Assembly: GCA_022824265.1 (NCBI GenBank)
Contig: JAJEAG010000036.1
Coordinates: forward strand, 62,001 to 126,000
Source: Candidatus Poribacteria bacterium
Lineage (GTDB): Bacteria > Poribacteria > WGA-4E > WGA-3G
DNA length: 64,000 nt
Direction of reading: 5' to 3'
In this document: positions 25,721-36,902 of the stretch, one piece after another
Numbering within the stretch: the first letter of the stretch is position 1
Layout of the letters: each line of letters begins with the position of its first letter
Notes under the pieces: generated by a model
Told to the model about the DNA's origin: nothing
Databases searched by the model: none
What the model saw: only the letters and a program-made list of their open reading frames with translations
Translations under genes and position numbers: made by a program

Positions 25721-28700
25721 CTAATCAGCTGTTGTTAATACCGGTTCTAATCTTGCAGTTTCTTCCTCGGTATCAGTGCTTTCGTTTCTACCGCGTTCGT
25801 GGAATTCTGCACGCACATCAACACTAAAGGTACGCCAAATCAGCAGTTGTTTCCGCAACAAATTGAGGAAACGTCGATTGACCCGTTTCCATGAAGCAAT
25901 CTCTCCGCTCTCGCGGTGCACGTCTAATGTGATTTTGTAAAGGTCTTCCTCTTCGCCACCGACAGGGGAGGTGATAAACTCAATAGATTGACTTACTCCC
26001 AAATCGTAAGGTGCTAACCACACCATCATTCCGATTTGATATGAATCCTCATCTGCAGCACTGAAAGTCACATTATCTGTGTAGAAATCACTTGCAGATT
26101 CATCTGCGTGTGCATCAAAGTAGTCACGCATAAAGACATTCAAACCGAGTGCTTCCTCCGCTAAAACGGTAAAAGGTAGATTGAAATGCCACACATCACC
26201 TTCGGGTTCAGGTAACTTCCATTTACGTTCAATATCCGGCACTGCCATTCGAGATGCTTTAATAGCAGGATAGAGTGTACTGAGCAGTACTACAATCATG
26301 ACGATAACAGTTGCGACAACAGTAGACATAGAAGAATAGTTTAGCGTCAAGCCTGCAAGCCAACCGAAATGCACTAACGTCGTTGCGATCACTTGCCCCA
26401 TCAGATAACCCAAAACTGCCCCAACAATTGCATATACGCAAGCTTCCGCAAGGAAGAGGAAAGCAATATGGATAGGTGCAAGTCCCACAGAACTGTAAAT
26501 CCCAATCTCTCGCACGCGTTCATAAACTGCACCGAGCATTGTATTTAAAACAATCAAGGCAGCAATCAGAATTGGCACAAATAGGTTACCCATCCCACTA
26601 AAACTGGTCATACCGATACTGCTGTAAAGATAGGTATCTTTATCACGTCCGACAAAGAAGTCAAGTGCAATACGGTTCATCAGAGGTGCCATGATAAGAT
26701 CAAGCTTGTCAATTGCAGCAAGTAGTTTCGGATCGTCTTCTTGCGGTTCCATGTTGACAGCAACACTTCTAAGCGTACCACCTTGATTCATAACAACTTC
26801 ATAAGGCAATATGGCAATACTATCAGGTGTGAGATGCAGATATTTTTGAAGTTCTCCCTCAAGCGTTTCATCACCTGTCCCACCTCGACTACGTTGCTGT
26901 TGCATCAATTGATAATCAACGGGTGTCATTTCTTCACCGTCATTATCCGTGAGATCCTTGAATCCTATTCCTAAAACACCGACCACGGTGAAGTCAGCCC
27001 CATATACAGAGATAGTGGCTTTTCCCATATCGCTCTCAGTGATTTTTAATAGATCAGCCATCCCTTTCGGCAGGACAATAGCGTAGGGCCACTCGGTGGG
27101 CCAATTCTCAGCATCAGTACGGTCAAACCATTTTCCGTATTGCAGATAACGATCGATACCAGTGACTGCAGGTTCCACTTCACTCATCCCGACAAGCATA
27201 TTCGCTGCAAAACTTAAAGGTTCGTCTGTAAGTGGACGTGTCGGTGGTGCAAGATCTTGTTCGTTAGCACTACGCGTCAATTGCACAAAAGATTGGTCCC
27301 CTGTTCCAGAAGACTGATACCAAGAACGTGGGGCAACAACATTCTGAACAGCAAGAATAGGCTGTTCGTCAACGTTTTCGATAAATCCAGTTTCACGCAA
27401 TTCAGTAAGTGCTGCAGGTATATCTATTGGTGTTTGCCCCTGCTGAGCCAAGAGTATGTTTTTCTGTTCCAGAAGACGTTCTAAATTACCGACAGTAATT
27501 TGCGTCTTCTGCATGTCATTCAGAATTGAGTTTAGAACAGGTTCTTCAAGTGGTCTCCAATACTGATCTCGGATGAGCAAGCCGGTGTAACGCGGTGTCA
27601 CCTGTGGCAAACTTGTTCTGTTTGGACGCATAAATGTCCGCACAGATGTGAAAGAAATCACAGTGAACGTCAAGATAACCAATGTTGTGCACGTAAGGAT
27701 TGTCCGTCCCTTCCGTTTCCGCATATTGGATATACCGAGACTAAACGCTGCTGCGCTGGCACTTAGCCTGCCGACATCGGCTTTATACACTTTGTTGCCT
27801 TGCTGCCGTATTTTCTCCAGTTGTTCCTCAAATTTCCTAACAATAATACTAATGACAATTACTGTTAATGCAAGTACAACGAATGCAATTAAGATAATGA
27901 TAGGTGTCGTTGTGATCTGGAATGCTGGATGTACCTGACTTAAGAAGTAAAAGACGAGTAGGAAAATACCAAAAGTAGCTATAATTTGCCTGTTAATATT
28001 GGGGAATCCGAATATTAGTCGTTCCATAAAGTATGCAAACGGCATCAGCAGTGCAAGGTAGAACATAATACCGTTTACGACATCGTTTCCAGTTCTTTTA
28101 ACATCGGGGTATGCGCGTGATTCGTATCCCCACGCAGCGCGTGCTAACTTGAGTGCTTGTTGGTAGTCATTTTGGAAAAGAGCGGTCTCTGCCCTTGTGA
28201 GATACTCATCGGCAAATTGGTGTAGTTTGTCAAGACGGTCGCTTGAGATACCAAACCGCTTGTAAAGTCGAGATCGGTTTTCATCAAGCCACCACATATC
28301 GCGTACAACAACATAAGGCGTAAGGCGGATACTGCCGTTTTCTCGCACGACAAATCCTTCTCCAGTGTAAAGCGTTGGATTTTTCATACCGCTTTTAGTT
28401 GCTTTAATAAGAAGAAGACGTTTGCCGATCTGTCCGTAAGCCATCCCAATTTTTATACGGCTTTGTGGTTCACTATACACAAGCGCGATAGGTTCAGCAG
28501 CAGATACTCCTTCCTGCTGCCACGGTTTAGACACACCAAATTTTTCAGGTGGACTATCTGACAAGGCATCATATACCTCTAATTCTCGTAAGGTGCGGAG
28601 ATAGCGTTGGTCAACTAAGTCGTAGATAGTTGTGGATACACACGGAAAGGTAACAACCCTACACCCGCGCCGACGCGTGTTGATTGGCACTTTATTTGGT

Positions 28701-31700
28701 AGGAGTTTCGCACCGTAATTTCCGAGATCTGGTGCGTAGATTATATCCCCAGAGTCGGGGTCAAGTATATAAGCCTCAACTTCTTGTGCACCACCAAGTC
28801 TACGTGTTGCTCTACCTTCCATTGCTAACCCTGCAACTTCAAAATTGCCTTTGTTGTCTCCCATAGCAAACAGGTCACCCCGTACCCCCATCATTGTCTT
28901 GTGTTTACGACGCAGTGTTAGGATCGGGTATGGCACAGGTTTATTCGGAAGCGCAGATTCACGAGCATCAAATTCAACAACATCCCCGAAAAGGTTGCAA
29001 TAAAAGTTTCCAACTCTCGCTGCTGTCGGCATCTGTGGGTCACGTAATGCTTGTATCAACAGCGATGCTAAAGTCTGTGCTTGTTGGTGTAAATTCCCAT
29101 CTTCTCGTAGATCAACGCGATCAATGGTATCAAGCGGTGTGTCGGTAAGAACACGAGCATCCTCAATAGTAGCAAAGGCGATACCTGTTTTTCCTACAAG
29201 CGTTGCAACCTCACTGTCAAAGGCAATTTTGCCCGGTATATATGTTTTCCACGTTTTCCCGCCACTGGCAGAAATAGCATTAACAAAGTTACTTCCACCA
29301 CCGAGTCCTACAATTGAGATTAATGTTTTGATGTCCTCTATTTCATCTTCTGTGAATGTATCAGGGTCTTCGTGTCGGAGTCTCAGCATTGCATCCAACT
29401 GTTCTCGCATCCGTATACTGTTTTTACGATTTTTCTTTGCGCTGCGTACATCGTTGCGGATAAAACGTTCTACCTCTTTGCGGATATAGTCCATATCTTT
29501 GAGCATATCTTCAGAAGGTTCACCGCGGTTCCGCCACTGCTCAAACTGCATCTTCATCAAACGACTGACTCCACCCAAGCCAGTAAGTTTACCATAATGT
29601 GCGCTGAGAAGAGTTTCAAGTGTTTTTCCCTCAAGGTTCTCTTTATCCGAAATCTGACTTGCGACTGACCATTGGCGCGCCATAACAGCTTGTCGAATCT
29701 GGTCGTCTGTGGCACGCCACAGTTTTCTAACACGCACACCAAAATCAGCATCTGCAGCATACGCGGCAAGTTTATTTCCGATGCTCGCGAATTCACGCCG
29801 CAGCACAAACTCCGGTTCTTGGTCATAAAACCAACCTTTGTTAAATACACCGAATTGATTTGATTGAGAGGATAGGTCTATGCTACAGAAAAGAGATGTA
29901 TAATATCGATTGAAAAGGTCTTGTAGTGCTACCGCAGCTTCAATCTGTGCAAGTTTGCGATTATATTCTATCTCGCTTATACGCGCCATTTTCTGTACTC
30001 GACTTTGAATATTACGGAAACGAGCATTTCTTAATGTGAGCATGTTATCTCGCAGAAGCACTTTTGTCTGTGCATCTAAATCCGTCGTGAGTGATGGCAG
30101 TTTTTCAATCAAATTGTTAAGCGATACAACATCTGCAGCTGCGTTCAATTTGACCGCTTGTAGTATTTGTGCCTCAACCAGATAGGCAGCGACATGTTTG
30201 CGTGCCTCTTTTGCCTGCGCCACCTCATCATTTGACAGATAACCGTGTAGAATTAACAACTCTTCATCAAGGTATTCGCGCGTAAGAGTTCCATGTGTGT
30301 CTAAGAGATTTTGGACGCGTGTAGATTCTAAACGCGCATTTCGTAGGGCAATTTCAAATATACCTTGCTTGTCGCGTGTCAAATCCTTAGTCAGGCCATC
30401 TTCACCATCACCCAGTCCTTCGGCTGCAGCCACTTCGGTCAGCCGTTGTCGCAACTGTGCATTAATTCTATCTATCCGTTCTTGTGATGACTCTGTGAGA
30501 TATTGGGATTGGACTTCAGGTGGTAAATCGTGTAAACGTTCATTGCCTAATTTCGTGATGGCATCTATAATTTGACTTGTTGCGGATGTGCTTTCCTTAA
30601 GGTTTTCTTGAACTTTTTGGAGTAATGCCCGTTCTCTTGCAATTGCTGCTTCCTTAGATTCTGTTGTATTTGCGATTATATTACGCGCTTTCCTCGCTTC
30701 TTTGAGAGTGGGTAGATCTGTGTGCCGGTCAAGTATCTTATCAGGTGTCCACATCAGAGCAAATTTCCGTTGGTCACTCATTTCCCAATTTGCAAGGGTA
30801 TTATTGAGTATTTCAATATCAGAGACCAACTCTGAAGGCAAATCACTCGGTGTTGGAACTTTATAATCAGATCCAATTTTCTCAGGCAATAGGTAGGATG
30901 AATTTGGATGGGTGCCGTAATTGCCACCTATCTCGCCAGCCTCAATTTCCCGCATCAACTTATCCACTGCCCATGTGTCTAATCGCGCGGTAGGTAAAGC
31001 AATGGTGTTGATCAACTCCTGCTGTGCAATTCTACTTGTATCTAAAGCAGATGTCCGTATTTGTCCGAGACGTTTAACAATCTGACGTAAGAAGTGTGTG
31101 GTTTGTAGCGCTTCCTTTTCAAAACGGACAAGATTCGCGTTAAGTCTTGATTTTTCTTCTTCTGTAAACCCCTGTTTTTCGCGCTTGCGATTCCGATCCG
31201 CATCTTTTTTCTGACGTTCTGAAAAATCCCGCTGCGCTCTGTGGAGCGAATCAATTTGTGAACGTGTAGAAGCGAGTCCTTCAAGCGTTGTAGAAAGGGA
31301 ATCGAGGTCATCTTTTATACCGTGCACCCCATGGTAAAAATCTGCATCAAGGTCTACCAGAATACTTCTATCAATGGAGAGCAGCAGTTTGCGTCCTAAT
31401 TCTTCAAATTCAATTATATCGGTTGATAATCCGCGTCTTAGTCCTTGTAACGTTGGCGTTCCGGGTGAATCGGTTGCAGATCCAACAATGTCTTGTCCAA
31501 TCCCTTCCATAAATGCACGCATACCAGCTAAGCCTTGAAAATGCGCGTCAACAGCCACGAAAAGAACTGAACGTCCAGGACGATATTGAGGATCTCCGAA
31601 TAAGCGTGCGAGTTCCATCAACACAGCGATACCACAAGTTGGATCAGCACCTGGTGCTATTGCTGGAACAACCGACATAGAATCGTAGTAAGCAGTAAGA

Positions 31701-32989
31701 ACGACTAACTCATCGCGTAAAACAGGATCGCCACCTTCCAAAAAGCCGCGTATGTTCTGTCCAACGCGCCGTTCCCATTTCATTTTACCACGCAAACGGA
31801 CGTTGACATCTTCACCTGTTGCAAGCAAGTCTTTCAACGCCACAGCATCCGCTTTAGATACCCAAAACCGAGGAATATTTGCAGGAACGGTAAGAAACTT
31901 GTTCTCTGCCTCACCGCGTATGGTCGTATCCGGTTCAATAAAAATGACTGCAGATGCGCCTAACATCGCAGCGTTAATCCACCGAGTACCAGAGTTAAAC
32001 TCAGTGAGGACGATAGCACCCTTTGGAATAAATATATGCGATTCACTTGCCGCTATGAATTCTCCCTTTTCGTCAATCTGTCCATCTTTGTTGTTATCAA
32101 GTCCATCTGTAGCATCACCGGGAATTTCATCTGTCCACCCATCAGCATTGTTGTCAATACTGTCTGTTGCCCACCCGAGTATTTCTGATAACAACGGAAT
32201 TTCGCCATACTCGTCAACGATACCATCTTCGTCGTTATCAATTCCATCGGAAGCTTTTTGCAGGTGTCCGTTGAGGACATCATCGGTTATACTCGCTTGT
32301 GTAACGCGAAACCGTCTTGCGAGGGAAACAAGCGTATCCCCTTCTTGAAGTTTATACCAAAAACCGCCAACGTTGCTTCCATTGAAGTCTGAAAGTTGAG
32401 AATCGTCGCCGTAAAGCAACGGACCGGTAAGTCCGCCAGTCGGAATGAATACCGTATTGCCTTCAACGATAGGTGTCGGTAGGTATCGGTTATGTTCGTT
32501 TTCAACGATGTCGGTTAAGGGGACAGCATAATTTTCCGCTATTTGTTCAAGGGTTTCTCCTGTTGTGACGGTATGCTTTACACCATCGGCAAGGAGTGAT
32601 GTCCTGACAAGGTTGGGCCATAGCGATTTAAGCGAAAATGTCCGCAATACAGTGCCGTCAAGGGAAAGTATCTCAATAGCACTATCACCATGGTCAATAG
32701 GAACTGTGACGGAAAATTCACGACTTTCAACATTTTTCAATCCCATTTCAACGAAACGGTCAAAAATGTATTTACTCCCATTTGCTGCCTGAGGATAGCC
32801 TGTAACGCGGCTTTCTAAACTTGATAGACGTGCAAGGTCTTTCCGAATGTTACGAATAGAGATCTCATCTCGTATCTGGATTGCAGCCTCTGATAACCCT
32901 AACTTTTTTTCTCCATCTGCTGCGTAACAAAATGAAATACCTCCGCAAAAGATTAATAAAAGTATTATGATATAATAACAATTCCTCAT
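25721..32989 (-). CDS. Giant LysM / degenerate M28 / coiled-coil / FtsX-permease fusion
   Basis: The start at ATG 32989 (GAGGAATTAT) gives ~2,422 residues; a TTG at 33001 is less likely. A signal-like helix comes first. Two LysM-like motifs follow (about 135-185 and 210-240), then three Asp-rich Ca-binding-like repeats (DGIDNDEDGIVDE, DSIDNNADGWTDE, DGLDNNKDGQIDE; about 245-310). An M28 peptidase-like domain (about 330-500) has altered metal/catalytic sites: YYD in place of HxD and DAHFQG in place of EE-x-G. A long charged helical region covers about 520-1100. Membrane helices lie near 1640-1790, then a MacB-like extracytoplasmic domain, then an FtsX core with VYERVREIGIYSSVGLAP (about 2150-2260). 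It heads an operon containing a LolD-type ATPase. Confidence 0.85.
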   Translation of the reverse strand: MRNCYYIIILLLIFCGGISFCYAADGEKKLGLSEAAIQIRDEISIRNIRKDLARLSSLESRVTGYPQAANGSKYIFDRFVEMGLKNVESREFSVTVPIDHGDSAIEILSLDGTVLRTFSLKSLWPNLVRTSLLADGVKHTVTTGETLEQIAENYAVPLTDIVENEHNRYLPTPIVEGNTVFIPTGGLTGPLLYGDDSQLSDFNGSNVGGFWYKLQEGDTLVSLARRFRVTQASITDDVLNGHLQKASDGIDNDEDGIVDEYGEIPLLSEILGWATDSIDNNADGWTDEIPGDATDGLDNNKDGQIDEKGEFIAASESHIFIPKGAIVLTEFNSGTRWINAAMLGASAVIFIEPDTTIRGEAENKFLTVPANIPRFWVSKADAVALKDLLATGEDVNVRLRGKMKWERRVGQNIRGFLEGGDPVLRDELVVLTAYYDSMSVVPAIAPGADPTCGIAVLMELARLFGDPQYRPGRSVLFVAVDAHFQGLAGMRAFMEGIGQDIVGSATDSPGTPTLQGLRRGLSTDIIEFEELGRKLLLSIDRSILVDLDADFYHGVHGIKDDLDSLSTTLEGLASTRSQIDSLHRAQRDFSERQKKDADRNRKREKQGFTEEEKSRLNANLVRFEKEALQTTHFLRQIVKRLGQIRTSALDTSRIAQQELINTIALPTARLDTWAVDKLMREIEAGEIGGNYGTHPNSSYLLPEKIGSDYKVPTPSDLPSELVSDIEILNNTLANWEMSDQRKFALMWTPDKILDRHTDLPTLKEARKARNIIANTTESKEAAIARERALLQKVQENLKESTSATSQIIDAITKLGNERLHDLPPEVQSQYLTESSQERIDRINAQLRQRLTEVAAAEGLGDGEDGLTKDLTRDKQGIFEIALRNARLESTRVQNLLDTHGTLTREYLDEELLILHGYLSNDEVAQAKEARKHVAAYLVEAQILQAVKLNAAADVVSLNNLIEKLPSLTTDLDAQTKVLLRDNMLTLRNARFRNIQSRVQKMARISEIEYNRKLAQIEAAVALQDLFNRYYTSLFCSIDLSSQSNQFGVFNKGWFYDQEPEFVLRREFASIGNKLAAYAADADFGVRVRKLWRATDDQIRQAVMARQWSVASQISDKENLEGKTLETLLSAHYGKLTGLGGVSRLMKMQFEQWRNRGEPSEDMLKDMDYIRKEVERFIRNDVRSAKKNRKNSIRMREQLDAMLRLRHEDPDTFTEDEIEDIKTLISIVGLGGGSNFVNAISASGGKTWKTYIPGKIAFDSEVATLVGKTGIAFATIEDARVLTDTPLDTIDRVDLREDGNLHQQAQTLASLLIQALRDPQMPTAARVGNFYCNLFGDVVEFDARESALPNKPVPYPILTLRRKHKTMMGVRGDLFAMGDNKGNFEVAGLAMEGRATRRLGGAQEVEAYILDPDSGDIIYAPDLGNYGAKLLPNKVPINTRRRGCRVVTFPCVSTTIYDLVDQRYLRTLRELEVYDALSDSPPEKFGVSKPWQQEGVSAAEPIALVYSEPQSRIKIGMAYGQIGKRLLLIKATKSGMKNPTLYTGEGFVVRENGSIRLTPYVVVRDMWWLDENRSRLYKRFGISSDRLDKLHQFADEYLTRAETALFQNDYQQALKLARAAWGYESRAYPDVKRTGNDVVNGIMFYLALLMPFAYFMERLIFGFPNINRQIIATFGIFLLVFYFLSQVHPAFQITTTPIIILIAFVVLALTVIVISIIVRKFEEQLEKIRQQGNKVYKADVGRLSASAAAFSLGISNMRKRKGRTILTCTTLVILTFTVISFTSVRTFMRPNRTSLPQVTPRYTGLLIRDQYWRPLEEPVLNSILNDMQKTQITVGNLERLLEQKNILLAQQGQTPIDIPAALTELRETGFIENVDEQPILAVQNVVAPRSWYQSSGTGDQSFVQLTRSANEQDLAPPTRPLTDEPLSFAANMLVGMSEVEPAVTGIDRYLQYGKWFDRTDAENWPTEWPYAIVLPKGMADLLKITESDMGKATISVYGADFTVVGVLGIGFKDLTDNDGEEMTPVDYQLMQQQRSRGGTGDETLEGELQKYLHLTPDSIAILPYEVVMNQGGTLRSVAVNMEPQEDDPKLLAAIDKLDLIMAPLMNRIALDFFVGRDKDTYLYSSIGMTSFSGMGNLFVPILIAALIVLNTMLGAVYERVREIGIYSSVGLAPIHIAFLFLAEACVYAIVGAVLGYLMGQVIATTLVHFGWLAGLTLNYSSMSTVVATVIVMIVVLLSTLYPAIKASRMAVPDIERKWKLPEPEGDVWHFNLPFTVLAEEALGLNVFMRDYFDAHADESASDFYTDNVTFSAADEDSYQIGMMVWLAPYDLGVSQSIEFITSPVGGEEEDLYKITLDVHRESGEIASWKRVNRRFLNLLRKQLLIWRTFSVDVRAEFHERGRNESTDTEEETARLEPVLTTAD

Positions 32990-33001
32990 ATAATTCCTCA
33001 A

Positions 33002-33461
33002 TTCCTTGATTTCCGTTGTTTTAGTGTAACAAATTTACAATAATTTTTCAATATAAAATATAACTGCACCAACTGCACCTGATTGCTGTTTTGTCGATCA
33101 TGTCTATTTTCAAAGATAAATCATAGATATTTTAGAACGGTTCATCCATTCCAAAATAATTGTAAAATTTTATTTGACTTGTGTTAATTAATATATTAAC
33201 ATATAGTATACAGAATTGTAAATAAGGTAAACAGGTGTTTTTATAGCATCTATATGTTTATCAATCTTGTTGACCAAAATAAAAGTAAAAGAATCCTTTA
33301 CATATTAAATTTTAGTTTAAATTTAAAAAGTTTGCATTTATGTAATTTTTATGTTAAACTGTCTTTCACGTTTTTGTTGAATTTCGTTAGTGAAAAACGT
33401 CAATTGAATTTATTAGGATCTTTTATTTAATATTTTTTATACTAATGGAAGGAATTGAATA
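33002..33461. other. Very AT-rich divergent intergenic region
   Basis: These 460 bases separate the giant minus-strand gene from the XRE gene and must hold both promoters. A TTGACT (33174-33179) with TAACAT 17 bases later is a possible plus-strand sigma-70 promoter, but the composition makes chance matches likely. TTAATTAATATATTAA (33184-33199) is near-palindromic. No gene is seen. Confidence 0.4.
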
Positions 33462-33824
33462 ATGAGTGATGAAGTTATTTCCCGAATAAAACAACGTCGG
33501 CGTGAACTTAAAATGACGCAAACTGAATTAGCAAAAGAAGCTAATTTAACACCTGCAGCTATATCCCAATTTGAGTCCGGAACTCGAAAACCCTCTTTTA
33601 ACACGCTTTCCAGTTTGTCTGATGCACTGAAGGTGACAACAGATTACCTACTCGGTAAAAAAGAACGCGGGTATGAAGACCTTATGGCTGATGAGAGGTT
33701 GAAATTAATGTTTAGAGGAATGATGAATTTCAGAGAAAGAGATAAAGAAACGCTCTATGAATTTTATAAGTTCCTCAAGACACAATCGGAAACAGAAGAT
33801 AAAGGTTCCGAGGATGCCGAGTAA
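33462..33824 (+). CDS. XRE-family helix-turn-helix regulator
   Basis: A 120-residue repressor-type protein with a Cro/C1 helix-turn-helix at residues 5-60 (IKQRRRELKMTQTELAKEANLTPAAISQFESGTRKPS). A linker and helical tail (LLGKKERGYEDL...) probably dimerise it. GGAAGGAATTGAATA precedes ATG 33462. The ImmA/IrrE gene overlaps its last 11 bases, so the two are translationally coupled. In such pairs the peptidase cleaves or inactivates the repressor, as ImmA does to ImmR in ICEBs1 or IrrE to DdrO. Confidence 0.9.
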   Translation: MSDEVISRIKQRRRELKMTQTELAKEANLTPAAISQFESGTRKPSFNTLSSLSDALKVTTDYLLGKKERGYEDLMADERLKLMFRGMMNFRERDKETLYEFYKFLKTQSETEDKGSEDAE

Positions 33825-34683
33825 CCGATTACGTTATGCGAAGGATAGTCCAGCAGCTACAGCATGGCACATCCTTCGCGACCTAAGCATACAAGATTTT
33901 CCAATTGATCCGAAGCAAATTGCTGCCGAACTCGGTATTGTGTTATGGGAGCGAGAATTACCGGATACTTGTGACGGATGTCTGATGCAGGTAGGAAATG
34001 CGTGGGGTATTCTCGTCAATGCAAAAATCCGATCTGAACCGCGTAGAAAGTTTACCATTGCACATGAAATTGGACATTACTTGTTAGAACGTGATTCTAC
34101 TCGTTCCTGTTCACTGGACGAACAGTTACATGCTATGACCGCTGAGCAGGAAGATGATACGGAAAATGAGAAGGTACAAAAACAGACATATCTCCTGAGT
34201 GAACAACGCGCAAACCAATTTGCTGTTGAATTGTTGATGCCGTCACCCATTTTCTTAGCAGATTCATCCTCGCTTTCACAGGTAGGTTTGCCAGCGATTG
34301 CTACGCTTGCCACTCAATACGGAACATCTTTGACAAGCACAGGAATCCATTACACAAGGTTATCCAATCTTGTGTGTGCTATTGTATTTTCTGATGCTGG
34401 AATCATTCGGTACTTTGCATATTCTGATGGATTTCGTGAGAACAAGAATTGCTACCTTCAAAGTGGACAACCGCTTCATCCAGATGCCTTAGCGTCTCGG
34501 TTTTCTAACGAAACCCGCGTTAGTGAAGTAATGGACGATGTGCCGCTAAATTACTGGTGTCAACCAAAAAACCGCCGAATGAACGGATCTCATCCGACGG
34601 TTGAAGAACACAGAATCTTTGAACATTCACGACGAATTCCAAGCACAAATCAAGTGGTAACTTTTCTTCATCTCCTCTGCTGA
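33814..34683 (+). CDS. ImmA/IrrE-family metallopeptidase
   Basis: The start chosen is ATG 33814, inside the end of the XRE gene and behind GGTTCCGAGG, giving 289 residues; the frame also opens at 33757 but that overlaps XRE coding. The zinc motif HEIGH (H84-E85-H88) sits in FTIAHEIGHYLLERD, with a downstream helix EQRANQFAVELLMP carrying the third-ligand region. These proteases relieve repression by cleaving the partner XRE protein under stress. The C-terminal ~110 residues (YFAYSDGFRENKN...) are family-variable and may sense the signal. Confidence 0.9.
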   Translation: MPSNRLRYAKDSPAATAWHILRDLSIQDFPIDPKQIAAELGIVLWERELPDTCDGCLMQVGNAWGILVNAKIRSEPRRKFTIAHEIGHYLLERDSTRSCSLDEQLHAMTAEQEDDTENEKVQKQTYLLSEQRANQFAVELLMPSPIFLADSSSLSQVGLPAIATLATQYGTSLTSTGIHYTRLSNLVCAIVFSDAGIIRYFAYSDGFRENKNCYLQSGQPLHPDALASRFSNETRVSEVMDDVPLNYWCQPKNRRMNGSHPTVEEHRIFEHSRRIPSTNQVVTFLHLLC

Positions 34684-34736
34684 TTAACTAAAACTATCTC
34701 ATAAGACATCGGTGATCATTTCTCTTGTCAATACCA

Positions 34737-36761
<2,025 letters not shown>

Positions 36762-36820
36762 CTATTTATGGATGTATATTTTGCTATTATAAACGTATCA
36801 TTTTACATACAGATTACATA

Positions 36821-36844
36821 AAAAAAGGCGGAGTAAACTCCGCC
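36821..36844 (-). terminator. Rho-independent terminator after the aldehyde dehydrogenase gene
   Basis: On the minus strand a perfect 7-bp stem (GGCGGAG / CTCCGCC, 4-base loop) is followed by a run of T, about 60 bases past the aldehyde dehydrogenase stop. It ends the microcompartment transcript before ligA. Confidence 0.88.
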
Positions 36845-36902
36845 GCAGAAAATACACAGAATGTTTCGAACGATACGAACTGATCGTATTAACTTACTTT
36901 CC

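Noticed and set aside
33174-33202. Sigma-70 promoter TTGACT/TAACAT for the XRE gene
   Set aside because: About 260 bases from the start in very AT-rich DNA, where such matches are expected by chance; mentioned only as a possibility.
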